A DNA stretch of 10,679 nt from Collybiopsis luxurians FD-317 M1. Its lineage: Eukaryota > Basidiomycota > Agaricomycetes > Agaricales > Omphalotaceae. The position numbers and the translations under genes are program-made. Of the stretch, positions 6,935 through 10,679 are shown one piece after another. The stretch covers positions 20,881 to 31,559 of the forward strand of contig KN834928.1 in NCBI GenBank assembly GCA_000827265.1. The letters run 5' to 3'. A model generated the notes under the pieces. The model ran no database searches. It was not told the DNA's origin and saw nothing but the letters and a program-made list of their open reading frames with translations. Each line of letters begins with the position of its first letter. Positions within the stretch are counted from its first letter, which is position 1.

Positions 6935-6990
6935 GCACCGCACTTGTGACACGCACCACGCACCTGTGACACGCAAAAATATACGTGCCC
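6935..6990 (+). repeat. 57-59 bp direct repeat, right copy
   Basis: Second copy of 1397-1455, same orientation, starting one base after the MITE arm ends. CpGs are preserved (CACGC, ATACGT). Confidence 0.7.
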
Positions 6991-8006
6991 GCTGCATTGC
7001 CAGTGGTGAAACTCATAGTAAGATGAATTTTCTCACCTACTCCCTCTGCTTTACGATTCCCAAATTTGAGATATAGTCTGTATGCCCAGAAGGGTGGCAA
7101 AAATATTCAGGACACCTGCATACTTGTTCAATGCTCATGGGCTAAGATAAATCCAATACAATACAGGATATTGGTGCAGTTATTGCAGGGAAGCATTTAA
7201 AGAAAATGATTGACATAACATGCTAAATTTCGCTGTCATAAGAGCCTAACGAGAGATAGACAAGACGTGGAAAAGATCAGGAGCTTTATATATTGTTTTT
7301 GCTAAGACTCGTGCTCCCTTCTTGAGCCCACACATCAGCAGTAATCGAACTCAGTACACAATCTGAGACGGTAAAGTATCCGATTTTGACCATCTCCTCG
7401 GATATAATTGGAGTGTGAGAAAGCTGCCGCAAGTGTCGAGACACCTTTTCACCCCCGCCACTCGCTTGCTCGGTTCCCGTTCGTTGCCTTCCTTCATATC
7501 CACCTCCATCCGTTATCTGATCGCTCTTGCATGCGTTTCCCTGCTGTCGAATTCACCGCTCCAACAACCGGTATATATATATAGTTGGGCATCCGCAGGA
7601 AGGAACTTGATTTGTTGGTCCAAGACATGGTCAACGACGCAGTGTAACAATTTTGGGTACCTGCCGCAGGTACGCTGCTTTCTGTCTTTACTATGTACAA
7701 TTTTCTCATCGATTCTTATCAACCGGGAGTTTATTTATTGTTATCCATTCCAAGTCAGTAACGATGTCGCATATAGATAATGGGGGAACTCAATTTTTGT
7801 GGCGCAAGCGCTATTCCGTTGCGTAGACCTGGCCCACGTTACTCACAAAGTTGGACCTGATTAGCTTTTCATTCAGTGGTCCCGCAAACTCTCATCTAGG
7901 GGAACTACAATTTTTCCCAGCAATACGACGATTTATCAAATCTCTCAATTAGGATATTGTCACGTCAATTCTTAGGCCCATACCCTGCCAACTGACTTGA
8001 TTGATG
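6991..8006. other. About 1 kb with no supportable gene
   Basis: Both strands contain only short frames. The longest, plus strand 7415-7780, opens at GTG rather than ATG, begins with an Arg/Ser/Leu-rich stretch like a mitochondrial presequence, and has no recognisable domain after it. A TATATATATATA run is at about 7570-7582. A donor-like GTACGC near 7670 might mark a lost exon. Nothing here is firm enough to call. Confidence 0.4.
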
Positions 8007-8407
8007 CTACCCCAAAATAGTCGGATCCTCTTCGGAATCAACAACGATCGATGGATACGCATTTGCCCATGAAGATCTATGCAACCTGCAAATTAAGCTC
8101 AGGCGACACAGATCGCTGGATGTGCGGGAGAATGATAGGACAGTGATCAGACGGAGCTTCGACAGACTTGAGGGAGGATGTTATAGAGGGGAGGCGAGAT
8201 AGCTCGAGTTGTCGTAGTCCAGAGTTGGTAGCGTGTCGAGTTCGACCACCGGAACATTGAGGGAGAGAGCACGTTCCAATGTGCGGGTTTGGACGGAGTT
8301 TGGGAGGGTGAGGCACGTAATCCTGTTCGGATTTATCCATTCCGTTTGTTCATCGATGGTAAATTTCAGTATTGATCCAGAAGTTGCATTAACCGCGGAG
8401 CCGATTT
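8007..8407 (-). pseudogene. Possible decayed protein-coding exon, function unknown
   Basis: A minus-strand frame from 8407 runs to TAG 8009-8007 with one internal TAA at 8183-8181, about 132 codons in all. It begins right after an acceptor-like CAG (CTG on the plus strand at 8408-8410). The translation reads evenly, with leucine-rich phrases such as ITCLTLPNSVQTRTLERAL, NVPVVELDTLPTLDYDNS, and after the stop SSLSKLRLITVLSFSRTSSD and WANAYPSIVVDSEEDPTILG. It is loosely like an F-box or leucine-rich hypothetical protein, but I do not recognise it. An upstream exon in the overlapping minus-strand frame near 8543-8640 is conceivable, though it would lie over the first Ach1 exon on the other strand. 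Confidence 0.25.
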
Positions 8408-8592
8408 CTGATAAGAGTTAAGTGAATGTGAGAAAAATCGATCCATCCTGCAACGATTGCGCCTAATTTTAACCTCTTACAACACCTACCTATTCATGAC
8501 GCTCCCAAGCCCTACCCCATATCTCACTCAATTTCCCACTCACTGTTATTCCTGTGACCGATATCGTTGTGGTAATCCAGCAATAACTGACC
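8408..8592. other. Short intergenic stretch upstream of the Ach1-like gene
   Basis: No clear promoter elements. It contains a CCCACTCACTGTTATTC segment that on the minus strand reads as a GTGAGT donor, part of the doubtful minus-strand gene. Confidence 0.3.
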
Positions 8593-10679
8593 ATGTGCTA
8601 TACACGTATCTTGCGTAACATCAGCAGGACGTCGCCCCTGCTCTCTGTTGCTTTACTGGAACGCTTAAATGACCTCCGTATCTTGCGAGACTAGCTAGGC
8701 CTGATAATTTAGTGCCATTATTCAAGGTAAGTTTCTTTTCCTTCCATCGCCGTTACTAAAGCTAATGACTGTTTGGATCAGTACGACGATTATGTTGGTC
8801 TATTTCGATGACATTGTTTACCGTTTACTGACAAAATGCACAGATTGATTGGTCTGGATTTACCAGCGTTGGATACCCGAAGACTCTTCCTACCGTACAC
8901 GATTTCATCTTTGGTGCAGAATCCAGACTCCATGAGGCTCAACCTAGGCAATAGCGGATGATATCGAATCAAGCAATCACCAAGGCGAGCCATCTACGAA
9001 GAACTTTAACTTCTTTGTTGGAGCTTCGGTTGGGCCTGAGGTAGAAGATCGTTGGGCGGCTCTTGATATGTATGTAGTTTTCGCTTTCTGGCTACCTTTT
9101 TCTCATTAATTCACATAACAGGATCGCTCGCCGCTATCCACATCAACTTGGCAAGGAAGTCGCCAAAGGGATTAATGCTGGGAGAATCGAGGTTGCAGAC
9201 AGGCACCTGTCCAGTTGCGTCCTTGCATCCTCAATTTGGTCCGCAGAAATCATTTGACTGACATTTTTCATTTAGTATTTCCACAAAATCTGACGTACGG
9301 CTATTATAATATACACAAGAAACACGGTGAACGCAACAAACCCCTTGGTTGGGCTATCGTCGAAGCTACCGCAATCAATTCGGAAGGACACATTGTTCCA
9401 GGCGCATCGGTTGGCGCTACCCCCGAAATCCTCCAATCTGCTGCAAAAATCATCATCGAAGTCAACACTCGTATACCCAACCTCGAGGGCTTACATGCCA
9501 TCAATTAATCTTTCCTCCCACCTCACTGCCAACCCTACCTTATCACCCACCCTTCAGACCGCATCGGTTAAACTGCCATACCCGTCGATCCAGATCGAGT
9601 CGTGGCGATTATCGAAACTCACAAACCGGATAACACGGGTTCCAATGTGCCGGAGAATGATGAGAGTTGGGCGATTGTGAGGCATCTAATAAATTTTTTG
9701 GAGAGGGAGGTCGGCGAGGGGAGGTTGCCAAAGTTGTTGTTGCCCTTGCAGTCGGGGATTGGGAATGTAGCGAACTCAATTATTGGAGGACTGGCAGAGG
9801 GTCCGTTTGATAACGTGCAGGTTTGGACGGAGGTGTTACAAGGTATGAAGTGCTTGGTGTTTAGGTTTCATTGGATGAGCGATATGCTTACAATTGCGCA
9901 TGATCAGATACGTTCCTTCGATTTTTCGACTCAGGAAAGTTGGACTTTGCTACAGCGACATCTATCAAATTCAGCCCTGATGGGTTTGATCATTTCTACA
10001 AGAGTGCGTTCCATTTTGTGTGTATACATCTCGATTTCCTCATCAAATTTCTAATCTCCTACAGATTGGACAAATTACAAAGACCGACTGCGCCTCCGCT
10101 CCCAGCAAGTGGCCACCTCTCCAGAGATCATTCGTCGAATGGGAATCATAGCAATGAATACGCCACTAGAGGTTGACATTTATGGACATGCGAATTCGAC
10201 GAATGCGCTTGGGTCGAGGTGAGTATCGGTGGTTCGTTTCGAGTAAGTTCTGACTTTGGATGGGTTCGGATGGAATCGTCAGGATGTTGAATGGGTTAGG
10301 GGGTTCCGCGGACTTTTTGAGGAATGCAAAGATTTCAATTATGCATACGCCGTCTACGTTAGTTGTGTTTTGTCCTTTCCCTTACCTAGATATAACACTG
10401 ACTTTCGATTCGTCAATTCGCTTTACAGCCGACCGAGCAAGAATGACCCGACGGGAATCAGCTGCATCGTGCCGTTTGCCTCTCATGTCGATCAGACCGG
10501 TGAGTACAAGTAAACTGCTTTTGTCCTTACTGTATCTACAAACTCACCCTCCGTCTGGTTTTTTTTTCATGCTCTGTGCTCGTTCCAGAACACGACCTAG
10601 ATGTTGTTGTCACCGACAAGGTCTCGCTGATATCCGTGGCTTATCCCCAGCGAACGGGCAAAAGTATCATTGAGAAATG
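8593..10679 (+). pseudogene. ACH1: Ach1-family acetyl-CoA hydrolase / CoA-transferase, broken and partial at right edge
   Basis: Mitochondrial Ach1 enzymes move CoA between acetate and succinyl-CoA or hydrolyse acetyl-CoA. Homology places exons at 8593-8726, 8782-8793, 8844-8894, 8948-9069, 9122-9213, 9276-9842, 9908-10003, 10065-10218, 10283-10357, 10429-10499 and 10589-end. The ten introns are 50-89 nt, GT...AG. Motifs in order: [79 protein letters not shown] (expected catalytic Glu), [42 protein letters not shown]. The start ATG 8593 gives an Arg-rich, acid-poor leader like a targeting peptide, but is less sure. Damage: a frameshift near 8671; TAA at 9506-9508 and 9569-9571 inside conserved sequence; a one-base loss near 10616 before [11 protein letters not shown]; further slips near 10645-10665. 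The C terminus lies outside. Sequencing or assembly error is possible for the indels, less so for the stops. Confidence 0.85.

Noticed and set aside
7039..7110. Stowaway-like MITE end (TACTCCCTCTG)
   Set aside because: Only a short resemblance; no inverted partner or TA-flanked second end was found.
7415..7780. 121-codon plus-strand ORF with presequence-like start
   Set aside because: It starts at GTG, and after about 35 residues the translation resembles no family I know. No ATG or convincing exon chain supports it.

Overview
The window looks like genomic DNA from a filamentous basidiomycete fungus. The evidence is a host-type gene cut by many 50-90 nt GT...AG introns, several with CTGAC- or CTAAT-like branch points, together with a tyrosine-recombinase (YR) retrotransposon and a zinc-finger transposase remnant of types I associate with Agaricomycetes. 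The exact species cannot be told. No tRNA, rRNA or CRISPR array was seen.

Layout. (1) 1-840, minus strand: remnant of a transposase-like gene with a GCM1/WRKY-like zinc motif, broken by stops and running off the left edge. (2) 983-1471 plus 6838-6933: a non-autonomous terminal-inverted-repeat element (MITE-like, about 585 bp once the later insertion is removed), with 111 bp inverted arms. (3) 1472-6837: a nearly complete YR retrotransposon of Ngaro-like design, about 5.37 kb, on the minus strand and inserted cleanly inside the right arm of the MITE. In its own 5'-to-3' direction it reads A1 (414 bp), gag, RT-RNase H, tyrosine recombinase, B1 (103 bp), A2 (414 bp), an 80 bp spacer, B2 (103 bp). 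These are split direct repeats rather than LTRs. (4) 6935-8592: mostly non-coding, with one possible decayed minus-strand reading frame at 8007-8407. (5) 8593 to the right edge, plus strand: a broken, intron-rich gene of the acetyl-CoA hydrolase / succinyl-CoA:acetate CoA-transferase (Ach1) family.

How the parts relate. Gag, RT-RNase H and recombinase would together copy and integrate the retroelement, but all three frames carry in-frame stops. All six of those stops are TGA. The paired repeats (A1/A2, B1/B2, the MITE arms and a 57 bp flanking repeat) differ almost only by C-to-T or G-to-A changes at CpG. The simplest reading is that this locus was silenced by cytosine methylation and then eroded by deamination. 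The erosion is strongest on the left: hand-counted CpG is roughly 8 per kb at 1-1020, 25 per kb at 2.7-4.7 kb and 50 per kb from about 4.7 kb rightward. The Ach1-like gene decayed in another way, by TAA stops and single-base indels with its CpGs kept.

The most notable points are the reconstructable empty site with no long target duplication, the near-exclusive CpG signature, and the nested mobile elements. I did not find a defence island or a clearly new enzymatic system.
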